7,874 nt of DNA from Dehalococcoidales bacterium (GCA_012520835.1 JAAYNN010000128.1:1-7874), one strand, 5' to 3'. Shown: positions 1 to 6,711, numbered from the stretch's first letter. Numbers and translations: made by a program. The notes: generated from the letters alone by a model not told the origin.

Positions 1-9
1 CAGAGGATT

Positions 10-651
10 ATGGGTGCTATCAAGGTTTTACTAACTGATGATCACTTGCTTGTCCGATCTGGCATAAAAAATATACTCGAACAGGCCAGTGATATTAAGG
101 TTGTCGCTGAAGCTTCAAATGGCCAGGAAGCCATAACGGCAGTGAAACTGCAACGACCTGATGTTGTTTTGCTGGATATCCAAATGCCCGTCATGGACGG
201 GATTGATACCTGCAAACAATTAAAAAAGACGTGGCCGGATATAAAAATCTTAATGTTAACTGTTCATGAAGAGGAATTATACGCTTTACGTCTAATAGAA
301 GCCGGTGCTTTAGGTTATATTACAAAAAGAGCCGATATTGATGAGTTGCATAAAGCAGTAAGATTAGTATCAAAAGGCAGCATGTATTTATCCGACCAGT
401 GCAAAGATCAAATAATATATCAACTGCTTCAAAAGAAAGGCAAAACCGATATACTAGGGGCATTATCAGATAGAGAAATTCAGGTCTTTTATCTTATAGT
501 ACAAGGCCAAAAAACTAAAGATATAGCCAATGACCTTGGCCTAAGCATAAAAACAGTAGCAAATCATCGCTACCACATCCTGCAAAAACTGAATTTAGAG
601 AGAACTGTTGATTTGATCTCTTTTGCGCATCGACACAATTTGTTCAAATAA
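10..651 (+). CDS. NarL/LuxR-family DNA-binding response regulator
   Basis: A 213-residue two-domain response regulator. An N-terminal receiver domain (about residues 5-120) has the acidic pair D10/D11, phosphoacceptor D56 in LLDIQMP, the switch residue T84 and the conserved K106. A C-terminal GerE/LuxR helix-turn-helix (about 150-196) starts LSDREIQVF and contains the recognition-helix region IKTVANHRYHILQKL. Family knowledge: a partner histidine kinase phosphorylates the Asp, and the protein then dimerises and binds promoters in the cytoplasm. No kinase is visible, so it probably lies upstream of the window edge. A GAGG motif lies only 3 nt before the ATG at 10, a tight spacing; the true start could be slightly different, but the receiver begins at once so little can be missing. 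Targets cannot be told from sequence. Domain calls are secure; the partner is inferred. Confidence 0.95.
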   Translation: MGAIKVLLTDDHLLVRSGIKNILEQASDIKVVAEASNGQEAITAVKLQRPDVVLLDIQMPVMDGIDTCKQLKKTWPDIKILMLTVHEEELYALRLIEAGALGYITKRADIDELHKAVRLVSKGSMYLSDQCKDQIIYQLLQKKGKTDILGALSDREIQVFYLIVQGQKTKDIANDLGLSIKTVANHRYHILQKLNLERTVDLISFAHRHNLFK

Positions 652-685
652 TTATTGGTAGAACAACACATTGTCTGCCAATAAT
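651..685 (+). terminator. Hairpin directly after the response regulator, possible terminator
   Basis: Arms 651-662 (ATTATTGGTAGA) and 674-685 (TCTGCCAATAAT) form a 12-bp stem with one G-U pair and an 11-nt loop. It begins at the last base of the stop codon. No T-run follows, so it is either a weak terminator, an mRNA 3'-end stabiliser or a DNA-binding palindrome. Confidence 0.45.
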
Positions 686-993
686 TCTATATAGTCAGGT
701 CGAATCATTAGCAAATATTACTGGTTATGATATCATTGGTCTAATTTTAACAAATATGTAGCAGAGAATCCGTATCTATAGCATATTTTACTCATATTTA
801 GATATATCCATTTAAACGCCTGCCCGATGCAATCCCAACCTGTCAGATATTTTAATAAACTTCCCACGACCGTACGGTTGGGGTATTAAGTTCGATAAGA
901 TAAATTTATTATGTTTTAATACCCGGTACTACTTTTAAATGACTGATAAGTCTGCTATTATTTATCAAACTGATACTTTGAAAGGAGGAATTT
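686..993 (+). promoter_or_regulatory. Leader/intergenic region upstream of the ABC importer with overlapping inverted repeats
   Basis: No gene is seen here; the stretch is AT-rich. It holds a 10-bp palindrome ATGATATCAT (727-736) and, at 832-924, several inverted repeats that share one segment. Segment 876-889 (GGTTGGGGTATTAA) can pair with 832-840, can form the right arm of a hairpin at 864-883 (centre CCGTACGG), or can pair through 881-889 with TTAATACCC at 916-924. A smaller repeat, TGATAA/TTATCA, lies at 944-949/962-967. A possible promoter is TCGATA (892-897), N17, TTTAAT (915-920), which is weak. The competing pairings would suit attenuation or a regulator site, but no known riboswitch or T-box motif was recognised. 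Confidence 0.4.
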
Positions 994-1731
994 GTGAAGA
1001 AATTTGTTTCTGTTACAATTATCCTGATTTTACTTTGTACCTCGATATTTGCGGCTTGCGATTCTGGTTCCGAAAAAATCCGCGTCGCCACCGATGCTAC
1101 GTGGCCCCCCTTTGAATACGTTGACACCGACACTAATAAAATCGTTGGGTTCGATATTGACCTGTTTACAGCGATAGCTGAAGAAGCAGGAATAGAGTTC
1201 GAGTTCGTCAATGTTGAATGGGATCCCCTGCTGGCCGGCGTTGCGCAGGGCACTTATGACGCAGCCATATCCTCCATTACCATCAGGGAAGACCGCCTGG
1301 CTGACATGTCTTTCTCTGACCCTTACTTCGTAGCAAGACAGATTATCGTCGTCAAGACTGACAGCGATATAACCGGAATATCCGGATTAGTCGGTAAAAA
1401 AGTCGGTGTTCAGACCGGTACCACCGGCGATATCGAAGCCAGTGCCGTAGACGGTGTCAATGTAACCGGATACGATGAAATCGGAATGGCATTTGTAGCC
1501 CTGCTCAGCAGCCAGATTGATGCTGTTGTTTGCGATACCCCGGTTGCTTCAGGTTATGTCTCCAAGTACAGTAATCTTAAAGCGGTCGCTGAATTCCCCA
1601 CTATCGAAGAATACGGAATTGCCTTTCCCAAGAGCAGCGACGACCTGATTGAAAAAATAAATGCCGCTCTGGCTAATGTAAAAGCCGACGGTGTTATCGA
1701 CCAGCTTGTCCAGAAATGGCTGGTTGATTAA
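994..1731 (+). CDS. Polar amino-acid ABC transporter, substrate-binding lipoprotein
   Basis: 245 residues. A lipoprotein signal peptide (MKKF, hydrophobic core to about residue 18, lipobox F19-A20-A21 with lipidated C22) anchors it outside the membrane. The mature part is an SBP family 3 (HisJ/GlnH-like) fold. The family signature GFDIDLFTAIAEEAG starts at G52, the aromatic ligand wall is WPPF at 37-40, R101 in the TIREDR segment should grip the ligand carboxylate, and D181 in DAVVCD should bind the amino group. The GTG start at 994 is supported by a strong AAAGGAGG at 981-988 with 5-nt spacing. It is the first gene of an importer operon with the permease and ATPase that follow. The amino acid bound cannot be fixed from sequence; glutamine or another polar amino acid is typical of the family. 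Expression may be set by the structured leader upstream. Confidence 0.95.
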   Translation: MKKFVSVTIILILLCTSIFAACDSGSEKIRVATDATWPPFEYVDTDTNKIVGFDIDLFTAIAEEAGIEFEFVNVEWDPLLAGVAQGTYDAAISSITIREDRLADMSFSDPYFVARQIIVVKTDSDITGISGLVGKKVGVQTGTTGDIEASAVDGVNVTGYDEIGMAFVALLSSQIDAVVCDTPVASGYVSKYSNLKAVAEFPTIEEYGIAFPKSSDDLIEKINAALANVKADGVIDQLVQKWLVD

Positions 1732-1743
1732 TATTGAGTTATT

Positions 1744-1770
1744 GGGGGGCAAATAGCCCCCCAGGGTTTT
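1744..1770 (+). terminator. G/C-rich intercistronic hairpin between binding protein and permease
   Basis: Stem GGGGGGC (1744-1750) with GCCCCCC (1756-1762) and loop AAATA, followed by AGGG and only four T. It lies 12 nt after the binding-protein stop and 14 nt before the permease start. It probably acts as a partial terminator or a 3'-end stabiliser that keeps binding-protein mRNA in excess over the membrane genes, an arrangement well known in ABC importer operons. Confidence 0.7.
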
Positions 1771-1776
1771 AAATGG

Positions 1777-2601
1777 ATGGAAAAGGGAAAAAAGGACGCC
1801 CCGAACCGGGAACTGAGTTTCGTTACGGGCGGAGAAGTTAATATTCGCCAGGACCCCTGGTGGTGGCTGGTCGTAGTCGTCGCTGCAGTAATCATACTGC
1901 TGGTGATGTTGCGGCCGGTTCCATTCAAGGATATTGTCGTCTTTGCAAAGGACGGGATTCTGGTTACCATACTGGTAACCGTTGTGTCCTACTTCCTGAT
2001 GCTGATTCTGGGGCTTTTCGGCGGGTTGGGACGACTTTCAAAAAACAAGATTGCGTTCGGCGTCTCTTCACTCTATGTCGAAGTAGTTCGCGGCATACCG
2101 CTTCTGGTACAACTGATTGGCTGGTACTTCGCATCGCCGGTAATCATTCAGAAACTTGGTTTGTTGTTGAACTTCGCACCCTTTATAGAATACCGGGCTA
2201 ACCCGATAATAACTGCTATAATAGCGATTACTGTCTGTTACGGTGCCTATATGAGTGAAATCGTCCGTGCCGGTATCAGCAGCATTCCGCGCGGACAGAT
2301 GGAAGCCGCCCGCTCGCTAGGTATGAGCTACTTCCAGGCTATGAGGTACGTGATATTGCCTCAGGCTTTCAGGGTAATTCTGCCACCTATGGGCAACGAA
2401 TTTATTGCGCTGCTTAAGGATTCCTCGCTGGTCAGCGTCGTGGCAGTGTCCGATTTAACGCGCCGGGGGCGCGAGTTCATGTCGGCTCATTTCAATCCGA
2501 TTGAAACATGGCTGATGGTTGCCCTGCTGTACCTCATCATGACGCTTATTGCAGCCAGAATAGTCTCATATATTGAAAAACGTGCGAAAGTCGATAGATA
2601 A
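1777..2601 (+). CDS. Polar amino-acid ABC transporter permease (HisM/GlnP family)
   Basis: 274 residues of inner-membrane permease. A soluble N-terminus of about 28 residues precedes a first membrane segment (about 29-46), then helices near 61-83, 95-120, 143-165, 195-225 and 245-265. The coupling loop that docks on the ATPase is clear: the EAA motif MEAARSLGMSYFQAMRYVI (175-193) followed by LPQAFRVILPPMGNEF, and LKDSSLVS at 213-220, all typical of the His/Glu/Gln permease family. A single permease gene suggests a homodimeric channel. The ATG at 1777 has only a weak AGGG ten bases upstream, and another ATG at 1773 is out of frame. Translation may depend on coupling or on the hairpin just before it. 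It ends one base before the ATPase start, so the two are co-translated. Family assignment is secure; the substrate is unknown. Confidence 0.95.
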   Translation: MEKGKKDAPNRELSFVTGGEVNIRQDPWWWLVVVVAAVIILLVMLRPVPFKDIVVFAKDGILVTILVTVVSYFLMLILGLFGGLGRLSKNKIAFGVSSLYVEVVRGIPLLVQLIGWYFASPVIIQKLGLLLNFAPFIEYRANPIITAIIAITVCYGAYMSEIVRAGISSIPRGQMEAARSLGMSYFQAMRYVILPQAFRVILPPMGNEFIALLKDSSLVSVVAVSDLTRRGREFMSAHFNPIETWLMVALLYLIMTLIAARIVSYIEKRAKVDR

Positions 2602-2602
2602 A

Positions 2603-3340
2603 ATGTCTGAACCGGTTATAAAAATACGCAATGTTCATAAGCATTTCGGCCGGATTGAAGCTTTACGCGGGGTCAATCTGGATATACACGAAGGCGAAGT
2701 AGTGGTGGTTATCGGTCCTTCCGGTTCCGGTAAATCAACCATGCTGAGATGCATTAACCGGCTGGAGGAATACGATAAGGGTTCCATTGTCGTCAACGGT
2801 ATCGAGTTGAATAATCCGCACAATATTAACGCGGTACGCAGTGAAGTCGGCATGGTCTTCCAGTCGTTCAACCTTTTCCCGCACCTTAAGGTTATCGATA
2901 ACCTGACGCTGGCACAGAAAATCGTTCGCAAACGTGAAAAAGAACAAGCGATTGAAATCGGTATGCAGCTATTGAATAAAGTCGGCATTCCGGAAAAGGC
3001 CGAGGCTTTCCCGGGGCAGCTTTCCGGCGGGCAGCAGCAGCGCGTAGCGATTGCCCGCGCCCTGGCAATGAATCCGAAAATAATGCTTTTCGACGAACCG
3101 ACCAGCGCTCTCGACCCAGAAATGATTAAAGAAGTGCTGGACGTCATGTCTCAGCTGGCAAAAGACGGCATGACCATGATTGTCGTTTCCCACGAAATGG
3201 GCTTTGCCCGGGCAGCCGCCGACCGCATTATTTTCATGGATGAAGGCGTCATCGTTGAAGAAAATACACCGCAGCTGTTTTTCACTTCTCCCACGCAGAA
3301 ACGTACACAGGATTTCCTCAGTAAAGTTTTACAGATATGA
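2603..3340 (+). CDS. Polar amino-acid ABC transporter ATP-binding protein (GlnQ/HisP family)
   Basis: 245 residues, the normal length for this family. All nucleotide-binding motifs are present: Walker A GPSGSGKST (38-46), Q-loop Q87, signature LSGGQQQR (140-147), Walker B IMLFDEP (160-166) with catalytic E165, and the switch histidine H197. The phrase EVGMVFQSFNLFPH is typical of amino-acid importers. It hydrolyses ATP at the cytoplasmic face to drive uptake by the permease. The start chosen is the ATG at 2603, one base after the permease stop (TAAAATG), because MSEPVIKIRNVHK matches the usual family N-terminus. An in-frame TTG at 2573 would add ten residues inside the permease gene and is less likely. 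No separate strong Shine-Dalgarno site is seen, consistent with translational coupling. Last gene of the importer operon. Confidence 0.96.
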   Translation: MSEPVIKIRNVHKHFGRIEALRGVNLDIHEGEVVVVIGPSGSGKSTMLRCINRLEEYDKGSIVVNGIELNNPHNINAVRSEVGMVFQSFNLFPHLKVIDNLTLAQKIVRKREKEQAIEIGMQLLNKVGIPEKAEAFPGQLSGGQQQRVAIARALAMNPKIMLFDEPTSALDPEMIKEVLDVMSQLAKDGMTMIVVSHEMGFARAAADRIIFMDEGVIVEENTPQLFFTSPTQKRTQDFLSKVLQI

Positions 3341-3404
3341 TTTGACTACTCTGCGAAACAGGTGATTGAAAAATTCCGGTTGCTATTTTCCCCTGACGGA
3401 GTTG

Positions 3405-3433
3405 TTATTATTTTCTGAAGAAAGTGTTGTAAT
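3405..3433 (+). promoter_or_regulatory. Possible promoter for the EamA transporter
   Basis: TTATTA (3405-3410), 17-nt spacer, TGTAAT (3428-3433). Transcription would start near 3440, almost on the ATG at 3442, which has no Shine-Dalgarno site. The message would then be leaderless. The -35 match is only moderate. Confidence 0.3.
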
Positions 3434-3441
3434 CTAGCTTT

Positions 3442-4326
3442 ATGTTCGATAAATTAAAAACATCTACCACGCTGGCAATAATAGCCCTTATTTTTATTAC
3501 AGTTATCTGGGGCTGGTCTTTTATCATTGTTAAGCAGGCGGTCGCCCGAATGCCGGTAACGGATTTTCTGGCGCTGCGCTTTACCATTGCGGCTATTGTA
3601 ATGCTTATCATCCGGCCGCGAAGCCTGGGCTCGGTTAAAACCCCGGAATTGAAATACGGCATCGTGCTCGGCATTTTCCTGGGTTTGAGCTATATTACGC
3701 AAACATTCGCCCTGCTTTACGCTACGGCAACTGTAGTAGGCTTTATTACCGGATTATCCATCGTTCTGACTCCGTTTTTTGCCTGGCTATGGATAAAGCA
3801 GAAAATTACCGGCAATGTCTGGCTGGCGGTATTGCTTTCGGTTATTGGTCTGGCCTTAATAACTCTGAACGGCTTTGGCATCGGCGCAGGCGAATTGCTG
3901 ACTATCTTATGTGCGCTTACCCTGGCTTTACATATCGTAGGGTTGGGAAAATGGTCTCCCGGAAACAACCCTTACAGCCTGACCATAGTTCAAATGTTTA
4001 CCATGGCAGCAATACTGCTGGTATTTGCTCTGCCGGGCGGCATTGTTATCCCGACCGACCCTTACATATGGTTTGTTATCATTATAACAGCTGTTTTTGC
4101 CACATCGCTGGCCTTTTTTGTGCAAACGTGGGCACAATCGATAATAACACCGACTCATGCAGCCGTGATTTTAACACTGGAGCCTCTATTTGCAGGGGTA
4201 TTCGGAGTTCTGCTCGGGAATGAACCGATGACATGGCGCATTATTCTCGGAGCGTTATTTATGCTGACTGCCATGTATATAGTTCAATTGAAAACACAGA
4301 ACGTCGATAAAAAGCTCATGCCCTGA
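3442..4326 (+). CDS. EamA/DMT-superfamily transporter
   Basis: 294 residues with ten predicted membrane helices arranged as two EamA repeats (about 14-142 and 150-283). Typical features are the first-helix motif WGWSFIIVKQAV (23-34), ALRF at 44-47, the helix-4 region ATATVVGFITGLSIVLTPFF, and LEPLFAGVFGVLLGNEPMT (246-264) in the second half. Family knowledge: inner-membrane exporters of amino acids or other metabolites, often of unknown substrate. Neighbouring an amino-acid importer hints at a related substrate, but it lies 101 nt after that operon and is probably its own unit. The ATG at 3442 lacks any Shine-Dalgarno sequence nearby (upstream bases are ATCTAGCTTT); no later start is better, since the first helix begins by residue 10. 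The C-terminal tail is short and charged. Confidence 0.92.
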   Translation: MFDKLKTSTTLAIIALIFITVIWGWSFIIVKQAVARMPVTDFLALRFTIAAIVMLIIRPRSLGSVKTPELKYGIVLGIFLGLSYITQTFALLYATATVVGFITGLSIVLTPFFAWLWIKQKITGNVWLAVLLSVIGLALITLNGFGIGAGELLTILCALTLALHIVGLGKWSPGNNPYSLTIVQMFTMAAILLVFALPGGIVIPTDPYIWFVIIITAVFATSLAFFVQTWAQSIITPTHAAVILTLEPLFAGVFGVLLGNEPMTWRIILGALFMLTAMYIVQLKTQNVDKKLMP

Positions 4327-4412
4327 AAAACATCGCTTATTGGTACTTACAATATCGAATAACTTCATGTTTAAATTCCCGCATTTCAACTGAATTGTTT
4401 AAAGAAAAACAG

Positions 4413-4447
4413 TGCTATTCGATTGTAGATCTGAAGAATAGCATTTT
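4413..4447 (+). terminator. Possible weak terminator downstream of the EamA gene
   Basis: Inverted repeat TGCTATTC (4413-4420) and GAATAGCA (4436-4443) with a 15-nt loop, followed by TTTT. It lies about 90 nt after the stop. The stem is A/T-rich and the loop long, so it is weak; it could instead be a regulator site for the next gene. Confidence 0.4.
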
Positions 4448-4467
4448 AAATGTAAATAACAATTGGT

Positions 4468-4496
4468 TGGACACTATTACCGAATAGTACTATAAA
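4468..4496 (+). promoter_or_regulatory. Promoter of the Thr-rich lipoprotein, with a palindrome in the spacer
   Basis: TGGACA (4468-4473), 17-nt spacer, TATAAA (4491-4496); each hexamer matches the sigma-70 consensus at five of six positions. The spacer contains the inverted repeat ACTATT-ACCG-AATAGT (4473-4488), placed between -35 and -10 where a regulator could act. A weaker alternative is TTGCAT (4503-4508), N18, TAGAAT (4527-4532). Confidence 0.5.
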
Positions 4497-4568
4497 AAAC
4501 TATTGCATTCCATCCGCTTATTAATTTAGAATATAGACACAATTGTTTGATAACGAGAGGTAGTTCTT

Positions 4569-5177
4569 ATGAGAAAAGTATTTCTGGTTTTAGCAAGTGT
4601 CCTATCAGTCGCTGCTTTGGTATTCTCCGGCTGCAAGGGAAGCGTTACCGAAACTGTAGTTTCAACCCAGACTGTCACATCTACTAATACGCTTACGCAA
4701 ACAAGCGTAGCTATATCGACGCTTCCTGCCGTTACCCTCCCCGTAGTGACCGAAACGGTTACATCTACCTTGCCGCAGGATACGGTTACAGTTACCGGCC
4801 CGGAAACAACCGTTACCTCTACCAGTACCAAAACTCAGACAACGACCATCACGGCAAGCCCCACGATGACTACGAATACCTTCGAGGGTACGGTTGTTTT
4901 TTCGTATTCTGGTAAAGGCAATTTGAGTACCACGTTTTTTTCGATATATGAATCTCCCTGGGTATTTCAATATACAACGGATTGGGACGGCGATTTTAAC
5001 GCTTTCCTGGTTCAGGATACAAGTTCACCCAATCCCTGCGTAGTATCTGCAACGGTTACCGCATGGGAAACATATCATACCTATGTCTATAACAAGACCG
5101 GGATGAATATGTATTTCAAGATTGAAGATGCCCCGCACGACGGTTTATGGACAATCAAAGTTATTCAGCTGGCATAG
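4569..5177 (+). CDS. Secreted lipoprotein with Thr-rich stalk and small C-terminal domain
   Basis: 202 residues; no named family was recognised. Residues 1-22 are a lipoprotein signal peptide ending in the lipobox F19-S20-G21 with C22 lipidated, so the protein is tethered outside the membrane. Residues 27-104 form a low-complexity stalk: 32 of 78 residues are Thr, with Val, Ser and Pro, and nearly no charge. VTST recurs at 36-39, 64-67 and 82-85. A likely extended, perhaps O-glycosylated, spacer. The C-terminal part (about 105-202) looks like a small beta-sandwich, with SGKGNLSTTFFSI, SPWVFQYTTDWDG and the end segment YFKIEDAPHDGLWTIKVIQLA. A single mature cysteine other than C22 is C157. The ATG has a good GAGAGG at 4555-4560, 8 nt away. 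It is a single-gene unit between its own promoter and a strong terminator. Role unknown; cell-surface display or binding is inference. Confidence 0.88.
   Translation: MRKVFLVLASVLSVAALVFSGCKGSVTETVVSTQTVTSTNTLTQTSVAISTLPAVTLPVVTETVTSTLPQDTVTVTGPETTVTSTSTKTQTTTITASPTMTTNTFEGTVVFSYSGKGNLSTTFFSIYESPWVFQYTTDWDGDFNAFLVQDTSSPNPCVVSATVTAWETYHTYVYNKTGMNMYFKIEDAPHDGLWTIKVIQLA
4674..4823 (+). repeat. Imperfect repeats encoding VTST in the lipoprotein stalk
   Basis: GTCACATCTACT (4674-4685), GTTACATCTACC (4758-4769) and GTTACCTCTACC (4812-4823) are spaced 84 and 54 nt apart, both whole-codon distances. They suggest the stalk grew by in-frame duplication and then drifted. Confidence 0.5.
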
Positions 5178-5204
5178 CACCGAATCAGCGCCATTTCAAT
5201 GAAA

Positions 5205-5240
5205 AAGGCTTACGGCGATTTCGTCGTAAGCCTTAATTTT
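5205..5240 (+). terminator. Strong bidirectional intrinsic terminator
   Basis: AAGGCTTACG (5205-5214) pairs perfectly with CGTAAGCCTT (5225-5234), with extra inner pairs closing a small loop. AATTTT follows on the plus strand. On the minus strand the same stem is followed by TTTTT (complement of 5202-5206). It ends the lipoprotein transcript and would stop minus-strand reading from the right. Confidence 0.88.
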
Positions 5241-5307
5241 AGCTTTTAAAAATCGGGATGACCTCCTGCGTGTAAAGCACGAACCAAACAAGCAAAGCTA
5301 AAAAGCC
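5236..5307 (-). pseudogene. Decayed tRNA-Val remnant
   Basis: Bases 5258-5279 are identical, 22 of 22, to 7044-7065 inside the intact tRNA-Val(TAC), in the same orientation. The match covers most of the anticodon arm, the anticodon and the variable loop. To the right, 5281-5307 aligns with the D-arm and 5' acceptor only loosely (AACCA, GC and AGCTAA are kept, with a 5-nt insertion). To the left, the T-arm and 3' acceptor are almost wholly missing: 11 nt replace 27. Beyond that, 5236-5246 again matches the tRNA's downstream flank at 7006-7016 (ATTTTAGCTTT). It cannot fold as a tRNA. It is either a broken duplicate or an attachment-site half. Confidence 0.55.
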
Positions 5308-5525
5308 TACTTCCTCCCCTGTTAAAAAATCAACATGTTGGAGAAATAAGTGGCTACAGAGATGCATAACCTTGCCTGCAACGTTATAATGGAGTTGTCG
5401 GTAAGAGAGGCTAATCTGATTAAACGGCTCCACTTGTTGGCATTCGGCAAGGTTATGATACATCATGAATATAACCGGCCGGTATGAATCGAGGAAATAA
5501 GGAGCGTTAAACTGCAGGAAGGAAG
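5308..5525 (+). other. Gene-free leader of rtcB
   Basis: Besides the stem-loop at 5365-5457, this holds a 10-bp palindrome ACCGGCCGGT (5474-5483) flanked by two copies of ATGAAT (5465-5470, 5484-5489), and a purine-rich run with several Shine-Dalgarno-like motifs (GAGG near 5491, AAGGAG at 5499-5504, AGGA at 5516-5519). Only the last is well placed for the rtcB ATG. No convincing gene was seen on either strand. Confidence 0.45.
5365..5457 (+). ncRNA. Long imperfect stem-loop upstream of rtcB
   Basis: A perfect 12-bp basal stem joins CATAACCTTGCC (5365-5376) with GGCAAGGTTATG (5446-5457). Inside, TGC/GCA (5377-5379/5440-5442), AAC/GTT (5380-5382/5436-5438) and TGGAG/CTCCA (5390-5394/5428-5432) continue the helix with bulges. 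The apex holds a small TAAT/ATTA hairpin. This suggests either a structured 5' leader of rtcB, a small RNA, or the folded end of a mobile element. A TATAAT at 5385-5390 lies within it, but no good -35 was found. No known RNA family was recognised. Confidence 0.4.
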
Positions 5526-6671
5526 ATGAAATATATAAATTCAGAGAAGGTGATTATAAAGAGCTGGTGCAACAACCCCGCAGAAGGAGCAATAAAACAG
5601 GCCAAGAATTTAGCTAATCTGCCATTTATTTTTAAGCAGGTTTGCCTTATGCCTGATACGCACGAGGGATACGGAATGCCAATCGGCGGCGTTATAGCTA
5701 CCGATAATGTGATAATACCCAATGCCGTGGGTGTTGATATAGGCTGCGGAATGCTGGCTGTGCAAACCTCGCTTGAAGATATAGATACTGAAACTTTAAA
5801 AAGTATTGTTAGCGATATTCGGGAGGCTGTACCTGTTGGCTTTGACCATCACAAAGAGAAGCAGGATATTTCTTTTATGCCCGATAAAATAGATTGTCCT
5901 GTTAATAAATTGGAGTGGGAGAGTGCGCAATACCAAGTCGGCACTCTCGGCAGCGGTAATCATTTTATCGAAATACAAAAAGGGGACGATGGTTATATCT
6001 GGTATATGGTTCATTCCGGTAGCCGCAATGTGGGGCTTAAAGTCGCTACCCATTATAACAATGTCGCCAGAGAGTTGAATGATAAATGGCGTTCCCCTGT
6101 CGGTAAATCTGTTGACCTGGCTTTTCTGCCTATGGATGAAGAGCAGGCTAAATTATATATAACAGAAATGAATTGGTGTTTAGACTTCGCTCTCAGAAAC
6201 AGGCAATTAATGTCAAAGAACATCGCCAAGGCTTTTAAAAATCATACATCGGCAACATTTGAACCCTCGATAAACATAGCTCATAACTACGCCAGGCTGG
6301 AAAACCATTTCGGCAAGGATGTAATGGTACATCGGAAAGGGGCCACGTCTGCGCGTGATGGCGAAATTGGGATTATCCCCGGAAGTCAAGGAACGACCAG
6401 CTATATTGTTAGAGGGAAAGGAAACCCTGAGAGCTTTCAGTCATGCTCACATGGGGCTGGCAGGCAGCTAGGGAGAAAACAGGCTAAAAAGAAACTGGTA
6501 TTGGATGACGAAATAGCTAAACTGGACGGAGTTATACATTCAATTTACAGCGTTAAAGACTTGGATGAAGCACCTGGGGCGTATAAAGACATTGATGTTG
6601 TTATGGAGGAACAAAAGGATTTAGTGGACATTCTGATTAAATTAACACCGTTGGCGGTCATAAAAGGCTAA
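5526..6671 (+). CDS. rtcB: RtcB-family RNA ligase (3'-phosphate/5'-OH)
   Basis: 381 residues, a compact RtcB. Family knowledge: a Mn2+/GTP-dependent ligase that joins RNA 2',3'-cyclic phosphate or 3'-phosphate ends to 5'-OH ends, acting in tRNA splicing or RNA repair in the cytoplasm. The active-site set is complete: D71 and C74 in VGVDIGCGM, N145/H146 in GTLGSGNHFIEI, H163 in HSGSRNVG, H253 in NIAHNYA, HRKGATSA (269-276), IIPGSQGT, the guanylylated histidine H309 in SCSHGAGR, EAPGAYKDI (349-357) and the terminal K380. The N-terminal block LMPDTHEGYGMPIGGV (41-56) is also typical. The ATG at 5526 has AGGA six bases before it. It is a lone gene: no archease or RtcA is visible, and its own terminator follows. 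It lies between an intact tRNA-Val and a broken copy, which may matter for its origin or substrate. Confidence 0.95.
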   Translation: MKYINSEKVIIKSWCNNPAEGAIKQAKNLANLPFIFKQVCLMPDTHEGYGMPIGGVIATDNVIIPNAVGVDIGCGMLAVQTSLEDIDTETLKSIVSDIREAVPVGFDHHKEKQDISFMPDKIDCPVNKLEWESAQYQVGTLGSGNHFIEIQKGDDGYIWYMVHSGSRNVGLKVATHYNNVARELNDKWRSPVGKSVDLAFLPMDEEQAKLYITEMNWCLDFALRNRQLMSKNIAKAFKNHTSATFEPSINIAHNYARLENHFGKDVMVHRKGATSARDGEIGIIPGSQGTTSYIVRGKGNPESFQSCSHGAGRQLGRKQAKKKLVLDDEIAKLDGVIHSIYSVKDLDEAPGAYKDIDVVMEEQKDLVDILIKLTPLAVIKG

Positions 6672-6711
6672 AGATAACTAAAATTTAATAATCGCTATCA
6701 AAGTACTTGAG

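Noticed and set aside
832..924. T-box leader for the importer
   Set aside because: The conserved T-box sequence and specifier-loop layout are not seen.
2573..2602. TTG start giving ten extra residues on the ABC ATPase
   Set aside because: It lies inside the permease gene, while the ATG at 2603 gives the normal family N-terminus and a TAA-A-ATG junction.
5385..5390. TATAAT as the rtcB -10 element
   Set aside because: No acceptable -35 lies 16-18 nt upstream, and it falls in the bulged part of the stem-loop; a start here would split that structure.
5239..5466. Minus-strand frame of 75 codons in the rtcB leader
   Set aside because: It spans the tRNA remnant and both arms of the stem-loop, no family was recognised, and it has no convincing ribosome site.
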